Below are positions 24,390 through 35,625 of a stretch of 64,000 nt of DNA, piece by piece. A program made the position numbers and the translations under genes. How positions within the stretch are numbered: position 1 is the stretch's first letter; each line of letters begins with the position of its first letter. The notes beneath the pieces are model-generated. The model ran no database searches. It had not been told where the DNA came from and saw only the letters and a program-made list of their open reading frames with translations. Source of the stretch: Agriotes lineatus (lineage: Eukaryota > Arthropoda > Insecta > Coleoptera > Elateridae). The DNA lies in assembly GCA_940337035.1 (NCBI GenBank), contig CALNHX010002684.1, positions 107,019 to 171,018 on the forward strand, read 5' to 3'.

Positions 24390-26191
24390 TAGTGTTAAAC
24401 TGTTTAATACGAGTAGTTGTGGCAGACACCAACTCTTGCGGTAATTGGTTCCAGTGATTGACGATTCTGTTTGTAATGACGTTTTTTATAATAGAGAGCT
24501 GGAAATTTGGATTTCTTTAGCTTCATATCGTGACGTCGTAGTTGGTGGTTAATAGATCTGATAAAGATGTAGGAAAGGTCTGGCATGTCAAAGTGTCCGT
24601 GGGGAATTTCATAGATTTCAAAAGCGTCTCCTCGTTGTCTTCTCCAAAAAAGGGTAGGAAGATTCGATGCTTGTAATCTTTGGTCGTAGGTTAGTTAATA
24701 TTCTAATTGTCTTACGTTGGACATTTTCTAGCAGATTGGCATATTTGGCAAAGTATGGGTACCTAATACTGGTACCGTATTCGACATAGGTCTTATAAAG
24801 TAATAGGAAAGGGTCCTTGTTTAGTGATGGGAATGCTCTGAGCAGGAAAAATAGCAATCTGTTTGTTTTCTGCACAATATAGTTTACGTGGAATTCTCAT
24901 TTTAAATCGCTGGTCATCATGATGCCTAGGTCTTTAATATGACTTGTTTCAAAAATGTCCTGTCCATTGATGGTGTATCGGAGTTGTGGGTTGTCTTTTC
25001 CGATTATATTACCATGCATTATGATTTATTAAGAGGAATCAGCCATTTTTTCGTCCAAGATACCATATCGTCTAGGTCACTTTATAGATTGTCGTGGTTT
25101 TCTAGCGGATTGAAAAAGAAATTGGTATCATCGGCATACATGGAGTAGTTTGTTCGTGAAGAGTGGATTAAGTCACTGGTGTATAAGATGAGAGGTATTG
25201 AACCCAAAACCGATCCTTGTGGAACTCCAATGGTGGCGTTCTTGAGAGACGAAGTGTGTTGTCTAATGTTTGCTTGGAACATTGCGATTTACTAGGAGGA
25301 ATTTAAGCCATCGTAATAGTAGCCTTTTATGCCAAATTGCGACAGTTTGTGTATAAAGCAACGATGAGGGACTTTGACAAAAGCTTTACATAAGTCCAAG
25401 TAAATGACATCAGTAGGTATTTTGCTGTCTAGGTTTCTAATCCATTTCTGAGTAATTGTGATAAGATTGGTTGTAACTGGTCTGATTGGGACAAATCCCT
25501 GTCGTTCTGGAGGAATGAGTCTTTTTTGCAGTGCAAACTGTAGTAGTTTGTTGATAATGAACCTTTCCATGATTTTGCAGAGTGTGCTCGTCGGGCTGAT
25601 GGTTCTGTAATTTCCTGAATCGAGTTTGCTTCCTTTTTTATAGATTGGTGTAATAGCTGTCGATTTCAAATCCAGCGGAAGAATATTTATGTCCAGAGAG
25701 TTCGAAATATGTGCTAAAGCGTCAAAGCCAGCAGTTCATTTGCACATTTCCTTAATAATATAAAGGAAATTTCATCAGGGCCAGTAGAAGAGTTAGGGTT
25801 CAGCGAAGATAGAAGCTGGGTGATATCACATATTTTAAAGTCAATGTTGTGAGTGTTAGATGATGTTTGATGGCATATGTAGATGTAGGTATGTAATTGT
25901 TTCCCTTCAGAGCGCGTAATATTTTGTTGATAATGGTATCTGGCAGTTCTCGAGTTATCATTAGTTTCGTTGCGAAGGTTTGTATATTTGCTGTAGTAAA
26001 TTGCTAAGTTTGTTCTGCGATAGTGCTGCCACAACTTGTGCTTCCGACGATTTTTTTGTAGTAGTGTGGGTCGTTTTATTCGGGTTTGCGATTTGTTTGG
26101 CAGCCTCTTTCTCATGGGTAAGTATGCATATAGGGTGTCTAAGGTTATATGTTTCAATTAATTCCAGGTACATTCTATGTCTGTGCAGCAA
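24390..26191 (-). pseudogene. LINE RT pseudogene, same family as 37.3-38.5 kb
   Basis: Minus strand, in order: SSTGPDEISFILLRKCANEL (about 25760), ITPIYKKGSKLDSGNYRTIS (25650), GFVPIRPVTTNLITITQKW, VIYLDLCKAFVKVPHRCF (25390), IGVPQGSVLGSIPLILYTSD (25220), YSMYADDTNFFF (25140), FPSLNKDPFLLLYKTYVEYG (24800) and the shifted C-terminus LRRHDMKLKKSKF (24540). YADD is kept. Fixed differences such as QGFVPIRP for the usual QhGFrpgrS, and several frameshifts, show decay. The C-terminal pattern matches the plus-strand LINE at 37302-38369 position by position. Confidence 0.85.
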
Positions 26192-26534
26192 TAAAACTAT
26201 ATAATCTCCACAAATTTTATTGTAATAATATGAGTAGCAACATGTTTCGAAACCACACTGCTTTCGTCATCAGACAATAATGATCATCTACAGAGGTATA
26301 TTGTTAACAATGATATCTATAATAGAGGAAACCACTTACGCTTATCATTAATAATCGGAGCACATAGTAAAAAGTGAGGTTAAAATTAAAAAAAAATGAA
26401 AACGTGATTTAAAAAACCTTAAGATACACAACACATGGAGAAGTAACTAATTAACTAGCAAACTACATTATAAAAATCATTGTACTGGTTAAAACATAAT
26501 AATTAAAATTTGAAAATTTACAAAGTGACAGTCA
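26192..26534. other. Non-coding; probable 5' part of the hAT remnant or a flank
   Basis: No protein is readable. It could hold the 5' region of the hAT element that follows; I could not identify its terminal inverted repeats. Confidence 0.25.
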
Positions 26535-27085
26535 TTGAAGATGGTTTCACTCAAGAGGAAGTTAATTACAATAAGTAATTCAATCGGAAAGTCTCTACAT
26601 TCAAACAAGCACGCCCAAATAGCCAAACCGGAAAAAATCTTTAAGACAGTATACTCAGTATCAAGACGTCTCGGACATTTTGAAACCAATAAGAGCAGCC
26701 AAGGCAACTTATCTTGATCCAAGGTTTAAAAAAGTTGCCTTCGGTTTAGAAGAAAACGCCAAAACGGCAGAACGGTGTGTATTAGAAGAATTAGAAGCTA
26801 TTATAGCAGCAAAAAGACAACCACTGAAACCTGCACAAAATGAACCTGCTCCAGCAACAACAAATTTCATTTGGAGCCACTTTAACACAAAAGTCAGTAA
26901 TGCCATATATGAGTAGAACATTAAATCCTACAGCATTTTGGAAAACTCAAATTTTTATTTCCGGAACTGTATCAACTGAAGTATTTGTGCAACCCTGCTA
27001 CATCTGTACCGTGAGAAAGGGTTTTCTCAAAAGCCGGTCAATTAACAAATCTGAGAAGAAACCGCCTTTCTCCTGAAAACTGAAA
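26535..27085 (+). pseudogene. hAT transposase C-terminal remnant
   Basis: Three frames together spell a hAT transposase end. AKATYLDPRFKKVAFGLEEN (26698-26757) is the LDPRFK block. SRTLNPTAFWKTQ (about 26910-26950) follows in a second frame. NPATSVP*ERVFSKAGQLTN and RRNRLSPEN (about 26992-27075) form the hAT dimerisation domain, with one in-frame TGA replacing the residue before ERVFS. The catalytic N-terminal half is missing or unreadable. Confidence 0.82.
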
Positions 27086-27090
27086 TTATA

Positions 27091-28084
27091 TTGTATTCTT
27101 AAACAGTACTTTGTAGTGTGTAATAATTAATAAATAATCTTGTATCTTACTAAAATCAATATTATTTATTTTGCTATGAAAATAACATAAAGTACGTTTT
27201 TTTTCTATAATAACTGTCAAAGTGTTACAATGTTGGTAGATATGTGATTAAAACGCTAGGAAATTTTTATACTTCGTGTTGGTAGAACTTTTTCAAAAGT
27301 ATGGTTATGTGTCAATTTTTAAAGTCAAAGTTTCTTAATTTGAACTCTTGACAAATTTCTTTTTTTAACACAGAATCATCATCATCATCAATAAAATCGG
27401 ATAAAACCAAGAAATATTTTAAATGCAAAAATGAAGCAAGCAATATTAAATTATGACATATCTGTCAAAATGACAATAATTTTTTTAGTGGAAGAAAAGA
27501 ACTAAAAATCTATGTACCAACATTATTAAAACTAGGGACCCTGCAGGAATGCAACTTATCCCCTAGAAAGTTGACCTTGAAAATTATTATAGAAAAAAAA
27601 TGTACTTAAACAATTATGAATATAGTTCGAATTTTAAATACCGTCAAAATTTAAAAAATAAATGTGATATTTACTATTTAATAAAAATAGTTTTAATTTT
27701 TTTTATACAAACGAATGATCAGTGCCATATTCCCTATTGCGAAAATTACACAGTTGCGTAAAGCGGTAGATTTTTAGGGGCCGTACATTTTTCTTGTGGG
27801 TTGGCAAAATTCTTTTTATATTGAAGTATGTACATAAAAATCTATTTTAGTAGCGGTACCTACGTTTTAATTCTAGAAGACTTCTTAAATTTGGTAATTG
27901 TGCTGAAGCAAGACAGCGTACCTACTTTCGGTTCGAGTAATTAAGGCGTCCGGTACTGTGAAGCATAATACGATAGGATATGAAGCGAACATTTAATTCT
28001 GGTTGGCGCACCGAGTGACGGTGAGTGACGAGCACGCGCTGTTCGTTCATAACATCACAGCTGTAAATTTATTTATTTTATCCT
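27091..28084. other. Non-coding stretch, no gene recognised
   Basis: AT-rich sequence with a short (ATC)n at 27376-27390. No gene or defensible repeat borders. It ends at the 3' tail of the minus-strand RTE element. Confidence 0.35.
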
Positions 28085-31000
28085 ATTCATCATCATCATG
28101 CCGTTCAATCCTTGGGATTATGGCAAACACTGCGCCGCAGCGTTTTTTGAATCCTTTTCCTGAGGTGGATTAATCCTCTTTTTCTGTTGTCGTTACAGCT
28201 TGTGGTGGGTCCTGGCCATGTTTGTAATTTTCTTCCAGTTCTTTCTGTCTCTACATTGTGCTTTCCAGTCTCTTATTCCCATTGCTTTTATGTCTTCTTC
28301 TATTTCTTCTCGCCATCTTTTTCTAGGTCTTCCTTTAGCTCTGGGCCACATTGGGGTCCACTGTGTTATTCGCCTGACTATTTCTGTGGGTTTTTTCCTC
28401 ATAATGTGTCCTGCCCACTGTAAGCGTTGGGCTTTTATATGTCTTACAATGTTTGCTTCACCTAGTTGTTCTTCTATTTCTTTATTCGTTTTCATTCTTC
28501 TTTCTCCTTCCCTTGTTATATTTGGCCCTAGTATCGTTCTCATTATTTTTCTTTCTATTATCTTCAAGTCTTCTTCTTCTTTTTTATTCATTATTGTAGT
28601 TTCCATGGCATATGTTATTATAGGTCTTATTAAGGTCTGGTAAATTTTTATTTTAGTTTTTTTACTAAGCTTTGTACTTTTGAGTAGTGCTCTGTTTATG
28701 CCGTACGCCTGATTTGCTTTTTGAATTCTTTCTTTTACACGTTCCTTTCCTGTTTGCCCTATGGTCACTCCCAAGTAATTGAATGATGAGACTGTTTCGA
28801 AATTAAATGTTTGCACTGTCAGGTATTTTGACGTTTCTTTGTTTTTCCTCCCCAGTTCCATATATTTCGTTTTGTCTTCGTTTATTTCCATATTAAATTC
28901 TTTTGCTTCTTTGACTATCTTTTCTATTTCTCTTATTAATGCTTTTCTTGAGTTTGCGACTATTGCTACATCGTCTGCGTAGGCTATTATTTGACTTTGG
29001 TTTATGATGATATTCTTCTGATTTAGCTTTGTCTTCCTTATAATACTTTCTAACACCAAATTAAACAGAGTTGGCGAAATTGAGTCCCCCTGCTTTACCC
29101 CTTTACTTATCTCAAATTCATCCGTAGTTATTCCCTGAAATCTCACTCTTGCTTTTGTGTTTTCTAAGCTCATTTTTAGAAGGTTTATAAGTTTTTTTGG
29201 TATTTCCAGTTCTTCTAGTGCTTTCATCATTTTTTCCCTATTTATACCATCGAATGCTCTCTTAAAGTCAATAAATACTACGTAAACTTGTCTGTTGTGT
29301 TCGTGCGATTTCTGAAGTATTTGTTCTAGGGTGTGTATTGCGTCAATGGTTGATCGGCCTGGTCTGAACCCGTTCTGGTAGTCTCCCAGTATTTCTTCCG
29401 CGTAGGATTTCAGCTTATTGTTAATTAGGTTTGCCAGGATTTTATAAGTTGTATTTAGTAACGTTATTGCCCTATAATTTTTGCAATCTTTTTTGTCCCC
29501 TTTTTTGTGTATGGGCGTGATTATTCCGATGTTCCATTCCTCGGGCATCCTGTTTTGCTTCCATATTTCTTCTATCAGTTGTTGTATCTGTGTGTGTAGT
29601 TGTTTGCCTCCATGTTTTATCAATTCTGCTTCAATTGTATCCTCTCCGGTGGCTTTGCCATTGCGCAGCCTTTTTATTTCTTCTTCGATTTCAGCCTTTG
29701 TTGGGGATTCTATACCTTTATCTTCCTCTCCTATTACTGATGCGTTGTCTTCATCTTTGTCTTTATCTCTTCCTTCTTCCTTTAATAGATCTGTGTAATA
29801 TTCTTTCCATATGTTCCCTATCACTTGGGATTCAATCTCGATTCTGCCGGTTTTATCTCTTATTCCTTTTACCTTTATACTTGGTTTGTAGTTTTGTGTC
29901 CTTAGTTTTTGGTAGAATTGTTTTGCTTTATGGTTTGAATTATAATTCTCTATCTCGTCTAGCTTATTGTTTATCCATTCGTTCCTTTTTCTTTTATATA
30001 TTGCATTTGCTGCGTTTCTTTTTATTTCATATTCTCTTCTGTCCTGTTCTCCTTTTTTAATTATCCATTTGTTTCTTGCGCTGTTTTTTTCCTTTCTGGC
30101 TTCTTCACACTCCTGGTCGTACCACTCTTTTCCTTCGTGTCTCCTCTTTTCCTTTCCTATCGCTTCCTCGGCTGCGCTTGTTATATTTTGTTTTATTTCT
30201 TTCCACCTTGTTTCTATATCAGATGGATTAGTGTGTTGGTTTTGTGCATTTTTTATTAATGCTTCCTCGTATGTTTTCTTTGTCTCCTCTGTTCTGAGCT
30301 TTTCTATGTCCCATTTTTTCTGGTTTTTCTTAGTGCTGTATCGTCTAGTAAGTTTTAAGTTTTTTAATTTCGTTATCACAATGTAGTGGTCCGTCTCCAC
30401 CTGGGCTCCTCTATATGTTCTTGTATTTGTTACATTTTTGTGTATCGCTTTTGTTGCCATAATGTGATCAATTTGGTTTTCTATGTTTCCTGCTGGGTGT
30501 CTCCACGTTACTTTGTGTTTTATCGGATGCTCAAATTTTGTTGACAGGAGCTTCATGTTAAAAGAAGCGGCTACTTGGCATAGTCTATGACCGTTATCGT
30601 TTGTCTTCTCGTGTATTGTCCCTCTTCCATTACCTACTACTTCGCTAAGGTACTCTTCCTTCCCTATTTGCGCATTTGCATCTCCTAACAATATTATTTC
30701 TTCGTTTTTTGGTACTTCTTCGCAAATTTTATTTAAGTTGTCATAGAAGTTATCTTTTTCCTGTTGGTCTGCGGTTTCTGTGGGTGCGTATATATTGATG
30801 ATTGTTATGTTGTTTTCTTGCATTTTCAGTCTAAGTACAGCTATTCTTCCGTTCACAGGTACGAATTCTATTATGTTGTTCTCTAGATTTCTTTTTATGT
30901 AGAATCCTACTCCATTATTCCCTCGTTTTTGTTCTCCGCTATAAAGAAGCATAAAATCCCTTTTTGTTACGTCTCCTGAGCCTTTCCATCTTACTTCTTG

Positions 31001-31135
31001 CACTGCCGTTATGTCGATATTGTATCTGTCTATTTCTCTTCTTATTTCTTCCATTTTCCCTACCGTGAGCATCGTTTTAATATTCCATGTGGCTATGATA
31101 ATTTGATCCCTTTTCTCTTTGTTTTTCCGATTTTC
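28085..31135 (-). mobile_element. RTE-like LINE with one uninterrupted ORF
   Basis: Minus-strand non-LTR retrotransposon. The 3' UTR is short (about 100 bp after the stop at 28193) and ends in a (GAT)n/(ATG)n run at 28087-28098, the short simple-repeat tail typical of the RTE clade. On the minus strand both flanks carry AATAGGA(T)AAAA-like words (about 31128-31138 and about 28072-28084). These may be a target duplication, but the match is imperfect and AT-rich. Absence of stops in about 2.9 kb suggests recent insertion. Confidence 0.85.
28193..31135 (-). CDS. RTE-type endonuclease/reverse transcriptase (ORF2)
   Basis: About 980 codons open from 31135; the first ATG is at 31072 (959 aa). It would nick target DNA and copy element RNA at the nick. 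The endonuclease is N-terminal: ATWNIKT just upstream of the ATG, QEVRWKG, GDANAQIG (near residue 129), NQIDHIMATK and TDHYIVITK. The RT follows: NYRAITLLNTTYKILANLI, FRPGRSTIDAI, FIDFKRAFDGIN (near 599), GVKQGDSISPTLFNLVLE, YADDVAIV (near 697) and FNYLGVTIG. The C-terminus RLQWAGHIMRK, then GRPRKRWREEIEEDI, is usual for RTE proteins, which databases often mislabel craniofacial development protein 2. All catalytic residues I can check are present. The conserved Asn of TWN lies upstream of the first ATG, so the copy is slightly 5'-truncated or uses another start. Confidence 0.93.
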   Translation of the reverse strand, partial: ENRKNKEKRDQIIIATWNIKTMLTVGKMEEIRREIDRYNIDITAVQEVRWKGSGDVTKRDFMLLYSGEQKRGNNGVGFYIKRNLENNIIEFVPVNGRIAVLRLKMQENNITIINIYAPTETADQQEKDNFYDNLNKICEEVPKNEEIILLGDANAQIGKEEYLSEVVGNGRGTIHEKTNDNGHRLCQVAASFNMKLLSTKFEHPIKHKVTWRHPAGNIENQIDHIMATKAIHKNVTNTRTYRGAQVETDHYIVITKLKNLKLTRRYSTKKNQKKWDIEKLRTEETKKTYEEALIKNAQNQHTNPSDIETRWKEIKQNITSAAEEAIGKEKRRHEGKEWYDQECEEARKEKNSARNKWIIKKGEQDRREYEIKRNAANAIYKRKRNEWINNKLDEIENYNSNHKAKQFYQKLRTQNYKPSIKVKGIRDKTGRIEIESQVIGNIWKEYYTDLLKEEGRDKDKDEDNASVIGEEDKGIESPTKAEIEEEIKRLRNGKATGEDTIEAELIKHGGKQLHTQIQQLIEEIWKQNRMPEEWNIGIITPIHKKGDKKDCKNYRAITLLNTTYKILANLINNKLKSYAEEILGDYQNGFRPGRSTIDAIHTLEQILQKSHEHNRQVYVVFIDFKRAFDGINREKMMKALEELEIPKKLINLLKMSLENTKARVRFQGITTDEFEISKGVKQGDSISPTLFNLVLESIIRKTKLNQKNIIINQSQIIAYADDVAIVANSRKALIREIEKIVKEAKEFNMEINEDKTKYMELGRKNKETSKYLTVQTFNFETVSSFNYLGVTIGQTGKERVKERIQKANQAYGINRALLKSTKLSKKTKIKIYQTLIRPIITYAMETTIMNKKEEEDLKIIERKIMRTILGPNITREGERRMKTNKEIEEQLGEANIVRHIKAQRLQWAGHIMRKKPTEIVRRITQWTPMWPRAKGRPRKRWREEIEEDIKAMGIRDWKAQCRDRKNWKKITNMARTHHKL

Positions 31136-31229
31136 CTATTATGTTATTATAATAATAACTCCTTAGCAACGAGTTGCGTTAAGATGAATTTAACAGCACT
31201 AGTGTTGTTAAGAAAAATAACATAACGAT

Positions 31230-31400
31230 ACTTTATTAGCATGTTGGCAGTACTGACATGTATTGTTAGTGACAATGTCAGTCTATGTCAAATTCAATGT
31301 AAATAGGTTAGGTTTTGTTTGTTATTTGACACAGACTGACGCAAAACTTAACCTGCAAATTTCGAATTTAACATAACCTGACAGTGTTATCAACAATACA
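31230..31400. repeat. Fold-back repeat of the GGTTAGGTTTTG family
   Basis: TATGTCAAATTC...GGTTAGGTTTTGTTTG followed by a mirrored AACCTGCAAATTTCG and GACAGTGTTATCAACA gives an imperfect inverted repeat. The same word set (CAAATTTGAGGT, AGGTTAGGTTTTG, CAGTCTGTGTCA) occurs at 55181-55402 and in the ends of the palindrome at 38.55-41.41 kb. I infer one dispersed fold-back family. Confidence 0.6.
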
Positions 31401-32149
31401 GTATTGAGTGATACCACCACTCGAGAATTTTAAAGAACTCGCTCCTAACGTCGCTCGTTCATTCAAACTATTCTCTCGTAATGTAAAAAGCTTGATAACG
31501 TTACTTGAATCATAAATTACTATTGTTCAATTGTTCGATAGTTATTCATGCATTCGTTCTCTTTGTACTGAAATCTGAACAGTGGGTAACCTATCGACTA
31601 TCGATAGTTAAATGAACAATTTTCTGAAAACAATCGAATGAATGAAAGGTTGAAAACTATCGAACTATTCAATAACTTTATTCGATTGTTCCCATCACTA
31701 ATCTATATCCTTCAAAATCACTGATAGCAACGTGTTTTAAAATTTTTAACCACGCAAAATTACGATATGTTGCTGGTAATCCTAATTTACATCTAAATTA
31801 TTTCTTATATGTACCGTGTTTTCTAGATTCTATAGTAGATACAATATTGTACGATACACTCGCGTAAATCATCTTTAGTTACTCGCGGGACTTACAGCGC
31901 TCGCTCACTCGCGTTTTAACTGTGTCCCATTCGTGACTAAAGAGTAGCTTTACGCACTTGTATCACAAATTACTATTCTCGTCTAGTGCTATAATTCGAC
32001 TTGCAATTGTTAATTTATTTGTGTCTTTTGCTTTACGTTTAAGCTTCTCAAGAGGCTGCACAATTATGGAGCCACCTCCCTATATTCCTAGCTCTAGAAT
32101 CGGTAGTTCATTTTGCTCCCCTACACCGACTTATTGTTTTGTGTACCGC
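31401..32149. other. Non-coding stretch with TCGATAGTT-type inverted words
   Basis: No gene is recognised. Words such as GTTCGATAGTTATTC and ACTATCGAACTATTC at 31520-31690 form a loose inverted repeat ending in CCCATCACTA near 31700, which resembles the right end of a hAT-type element. I found no matching left end, so I do not call an element. Confidence 0.35.
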
Positions 32150-32616
32150 CCCCGGGAACACCAAATCCAACCAACATGTGTATACATGTGCAGTTGGTTG
32201 CACAGTAAGTATATTAAGTGAATTCTGTGTGCTCAAGTACTAACAAATTTTTTTCAGGCACAAACCTCCAAAAACGTATGTCGCAGACAACCTTGCGGAA
32301 CAGTATGGACATACTGTACTCAGACTTCCTCCCTACCATTGCATTTTCAACCCCATAGAAAATGTGTGGGGGATTGCCAAAACCTAATAATAAACATATA
32401 GGTGAACATGGGTACGGCGTAGAAAATACCCTAAATATGTGGCAAGAAGCGTTAAGTAAAGTAACAGCTGAAACGTGGTCAAATTGCGTTACACATGCAG
32501 AGGGCATTATACAGAAGTGGTGGGACAGGGAAGTGGGTTTTGATGTAGAAGACATTGCCCCAATAATAATAGAAGTCAACGACGAAGAATCTGATGACAC
32601 TTGTGATAGCGATTAA
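32150..32616 (+). pseudogene. DDE_3-type transposase C-terminus with a possible intron
   Basis: From 32258 the frame reads HKPPKTYVADNLAEQYGHTV then LRLPPYHCIFNPIENVWGIA, the last-catalytic-residue block of a Tc1-related DDE_3 transposase family common in insects (N-P-I-E supplies the final acid). A stop follows at about 32384. The C-terminus continues in another frame as LNMWQEALSKVTAETWSNCV to an acidic end at 32614, so there is a frameshift or deletion. Upstream, a GTAAGTA donor at 32209 and TACTAAC, T-tract, CAG ending at 32257 frame a 49-bp intron, in phase with a short exon reading LVAQ. Confidence 0.7.
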
Positions 32617-32799
32617 TTATTATATTATATTGTAGATAATTAGTTTGCTGAGTTTCAAGTGTATTGAAATAAATTTACATTTTTACTGTTTTGTCAATGT
32701 TCGTTTTAAGTTATTTTAATCAATTCATAAATTAGATCAATTTAAATAAATAATAATCACGTTGTAATCTGATGCACAATAATAATTGCAATTTATAAA

Positions 32800-32885
32800 T
32801 TTTACTGTTTGATGGGTGAATACTGTTTGTTGGGTTGCATACTGGTTAGTCGGTTGAATACTGTTTGGTGGGTTGCATACCATTG
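32800..32885. repeat. Short direct repeats (GGGTTGCATACTG)
   Basis: TACTGTTTGTTGGGTTGCAT and close variants (TGATGGGTGAATACTG, GTCGGTTGAATACTG, TGGTGGGTTGCATACC) recur four times at about 20-bp spacing. A small local tandem duplication with no other signal. Confidence 0.6.
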
Positions 32886-33525
32886 CGATTTATTTAAGTC
32901 GTATTTAAACCTAGCGTAAACGGAATAAATATGTGACATCATGACTTGTTGATGACGTGCATAAACTGGCTCCTTGCCTTTTCTTTAACTAACTAATTAA
33001 ACAACTTGTTTGCTTCGTCTAGTATTTAATGAAATACCCAGCTTCAAGTCTCTGACAATAGTGACAACGTTGACACTGGAAATCGCAATATTTAGTTACA
33101 CTTGAGTGGCAGTTGCAACAAAATACTTCTGAAACTGAGGTTAAGTATTGTACGCATTCTCAGTAATATTTATTAAAGGCTGGTTTATACAGCTTTATCA
33201 ACCCTAACATTAGTATTAGCCTTAGTTGTAACTTAGCACTAGTTTCTTGTTGTAGTTGGTTCTGTATTGTAATAGCTATTAACATATCTAGGAATGTTAT
33301 GAGTATCATAACTGCCGCAGATGTTGTATTGAAATCCGAGCTCGCAGAGCGAGGATTTTAAAACATCTGAGGCTGTTATGATTCATAACATCCGTGATTT
33401 GTTCAATAGTTTATCGGTTGCTGTATGGTTATGGTTGCCATGTAGGGTAATGGACTATTACCGTACAGATCAGTTATGATTTAGTTACCAGCCTACTTTT
33501 GTATATGTAAACAAGGGATTAATAT
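32886..33525. other. Non-coding stretch
   Basis: No gene is recognised. A local mirror around 33290-33410 (ATGTTATGAGTATCATAAC and GTTATGATTCATAACAT, flanking TTTTAAAACATC-type words) suggests a small palindromic repeat. It continues up to the target duplication of the next hAT element. Confidence 0.35.
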
Positions 33526-34132
33526 CCTGCAACTAGAGGTGGGTCGTTCGCGAACGATTCGTTCAAAAAGAACGAATCAGTACACTGAATCGAACGAACC
33601 GATTCAGTCTTTGCAAAAGAATCGATTCTGTTCTGATTCACTTGTCAACCAACCGCCAACCGATTTCTGAACGAAACAACGTTCGCGAGTCTTGACTTTA
33701 GCGAGTCTCGACCTAGCTTGCGCTCTTGCTTGCGAAGTTCGAACTGAATCGAACGTCTAAGCCTGAACGCTGCGGTATCAACTCAAATATCGCGGAAATA
33801 TAATAAAGATTTGAAATTACGATGCAATACCACGACTTCGAAATTTTTCTAAATCCAACAGGAAAGGAATTAAGGACTACATGAATTCATAAATGCATAA
33901 ATTGCTGTTTGATGATATTTAATATATATGAGTCAACATACAAAATAGCCAGCATCGTCAACCAAACCAAACCGGCTATTGCGAAATAGAACCATTCATT
34001 CAGTCGACAGTAAACGAGTCAACTCGATTTTCGTGTCGAGTTCAACTGATTCATTAACGAACGAATCTGTAAGAACGAATCAGTTCAAACGAACTACTCA
34101 AATGAATCGAACTTCCCACCTCTACCTGCAAC
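33526..34132. mobile_element. Non-autonomous hAT element with perfect 8-bp TSD
   Basis: The element occupies 33534-34124 (591 bp). Its ends are TAGAGGTGGG on the left and CCCACCTCTA on the right. CCTGCAAC at 33526-33533 is repeated exactly at 34125-34132. The interior repeats GAACGAATC and GTTCG words and has no transposase. End sequence and 8-bp duplication identify the hAT superfamily. Confidence 0.92.
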
Positions 34133-34559
34133 CGATAAAAACGTTTAAAATGGGTAAAGATAATCCTGCTGTTTAAGGCTCCCATTTTGAACTACTGTTC
34201 TAGAGGTAGTTATATGGGAAGGATGCTGCAACGCGTCGATTATACTACCCTTCAGAAGCATCTTATTTCGATATAGACATTGGGAAAACTAGAAAAATTA
34301 AATCTTAATTCAATGACATTATATTATAAATAAATTATTAGCAATGAAACTGCTTTCATTACAATTGAAATTCGAGTATAGCTGTGATTCTGTTTAATAA
34401 TGTTTTTCTATAAAACTAGTTTACTACAATTTTTCAATTTCCTGCATTTATTTTTGATGGCATTACACTGCTGGTTTGCAGTAAAATTATTTAAAGATTG
34501 CAATAATAACCCCTAGTATAATTGAAATAAAATTTAATTTTTCAGCATATGGATAAGAA

Positions 34560-35625
34560 ATGAAATATACGAATGTATTTGTCAATAAAACTCCAAACAG
34601 TGTTAAGTTTATTGGATACAAAAAGTGCAAAACCTGTAACTACAAAAAATAAATTAAATTGTTTATAAAAAAATGCACATGTATTTATAAAAAAAAATAA
34701 CTGAAATGGTATTAAAGTGATATTTACTAAAAATAAATTAAATTGTTTATAAAAACGTACACATATATTTTTAAAAATAAACTAAGTTGTTATTAAAAAA
34801 GTGCATAAACATAAATTAAATTGTTTTTTAAAAAGTACATCAAAATTATTTTTTTAAGAAAGTGCAAATATATTTACAAAAATAAACTAAAGCTGTTATT
34901 AAAATAGTGCATAATAATAAATTAAATTGTTTTTAAAAAAGTACCTAAAATTATTTTTTTTAACAAAGTACAAATATATTTACAAATAGTTATTTAGACC
35001 ACAAGTGTTAGAAGTGCAACTTTTTTTCACAAGTGTGGAGGGTTATGAAACGAGGCGCAGCCGAGTTTAATATTCGACACGCGTGAAAAATAAGCACGCT
35101 GACACGAGTTGTCCATAAGATTTTTTAAAATTTCATTAAATATTCAAATCCAAAACTATTTTGTATAGAATTGTATTTGCCTTTATTTTAGTCAAGTGCG
35201 TTGATCAGTTCTGGTAACTAAGGAAACGTCTATTGATAACTAAGGAAACGTCCAATTAGAATCGTTCATTCCTAAATTAAAAGCAAAGTGTCACTTTTTT
35301 CACTGAGTGAAAAAAAGTGGCACTTCACACCGAAATTAATTAAAAAAAGCCTACTTTTTCAAATGAAATTTTAAAAAATAATATAAGTTGTTATTAAAAA
35401 AGCGATAAATGACAACAGATTAAAATACGTATTGTTGGCTTATGTCAATTGTAAATAGCGCACCAATCTACAATTGGGTCTTGCACAGTGTAGTTTTTTA
35501 TAAACAATTTAATTTATTTTTGGAAAATATATAAACCTTTTTTTATTAACAACTCAGTGTGTTACTTGTAAATACATCTGTACATTTTTATAAAAAATTT
35601 AATTTATTTTTGGCAAATATATAAT
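34560..35625. repeat. AT-rich inverted/tandem repeat block
   Basis: AAATAAATTAAATTGTTTAT recurs at about 34648, 34733, 34813 and 34918, each followed by a TACA or TGCA word, giving a tandem period of about 80-105 bp. The reverse complement (ATAAACAATTTAATTTATTT) occurs at about 35500 and 35590, so the block is also an inverted repeat centred near 35.2 kb. In the middle, CACTTTTTTCACTGAGTG with its mirror forms a small hairpin (35291-35325). No gene. Confidence 0.65.

Noticed and set aside
29481..30386. Plus-strand ORFs of 105-156 codons opposite the RTE ORF
   Set aside because: They are antisense shadows of the A-rich RTE coding strand, giving Phe/Leu/Ser-rich text.
28193..31072. The long minus-strand ORF as a host gene (craniofacial development protein 2-like)
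   Set aside because: Its endonuclease, RT and GRPRKRW C-terminus are those of an RTE-type LINE, and it has a simple-repeat 3' tail.
31560..31710. A hAT element ending CCCATCACTA at about 31700
   Set aside because: Only the right-end-like word is present; no mirrored left end or 8-bp duplication was found.
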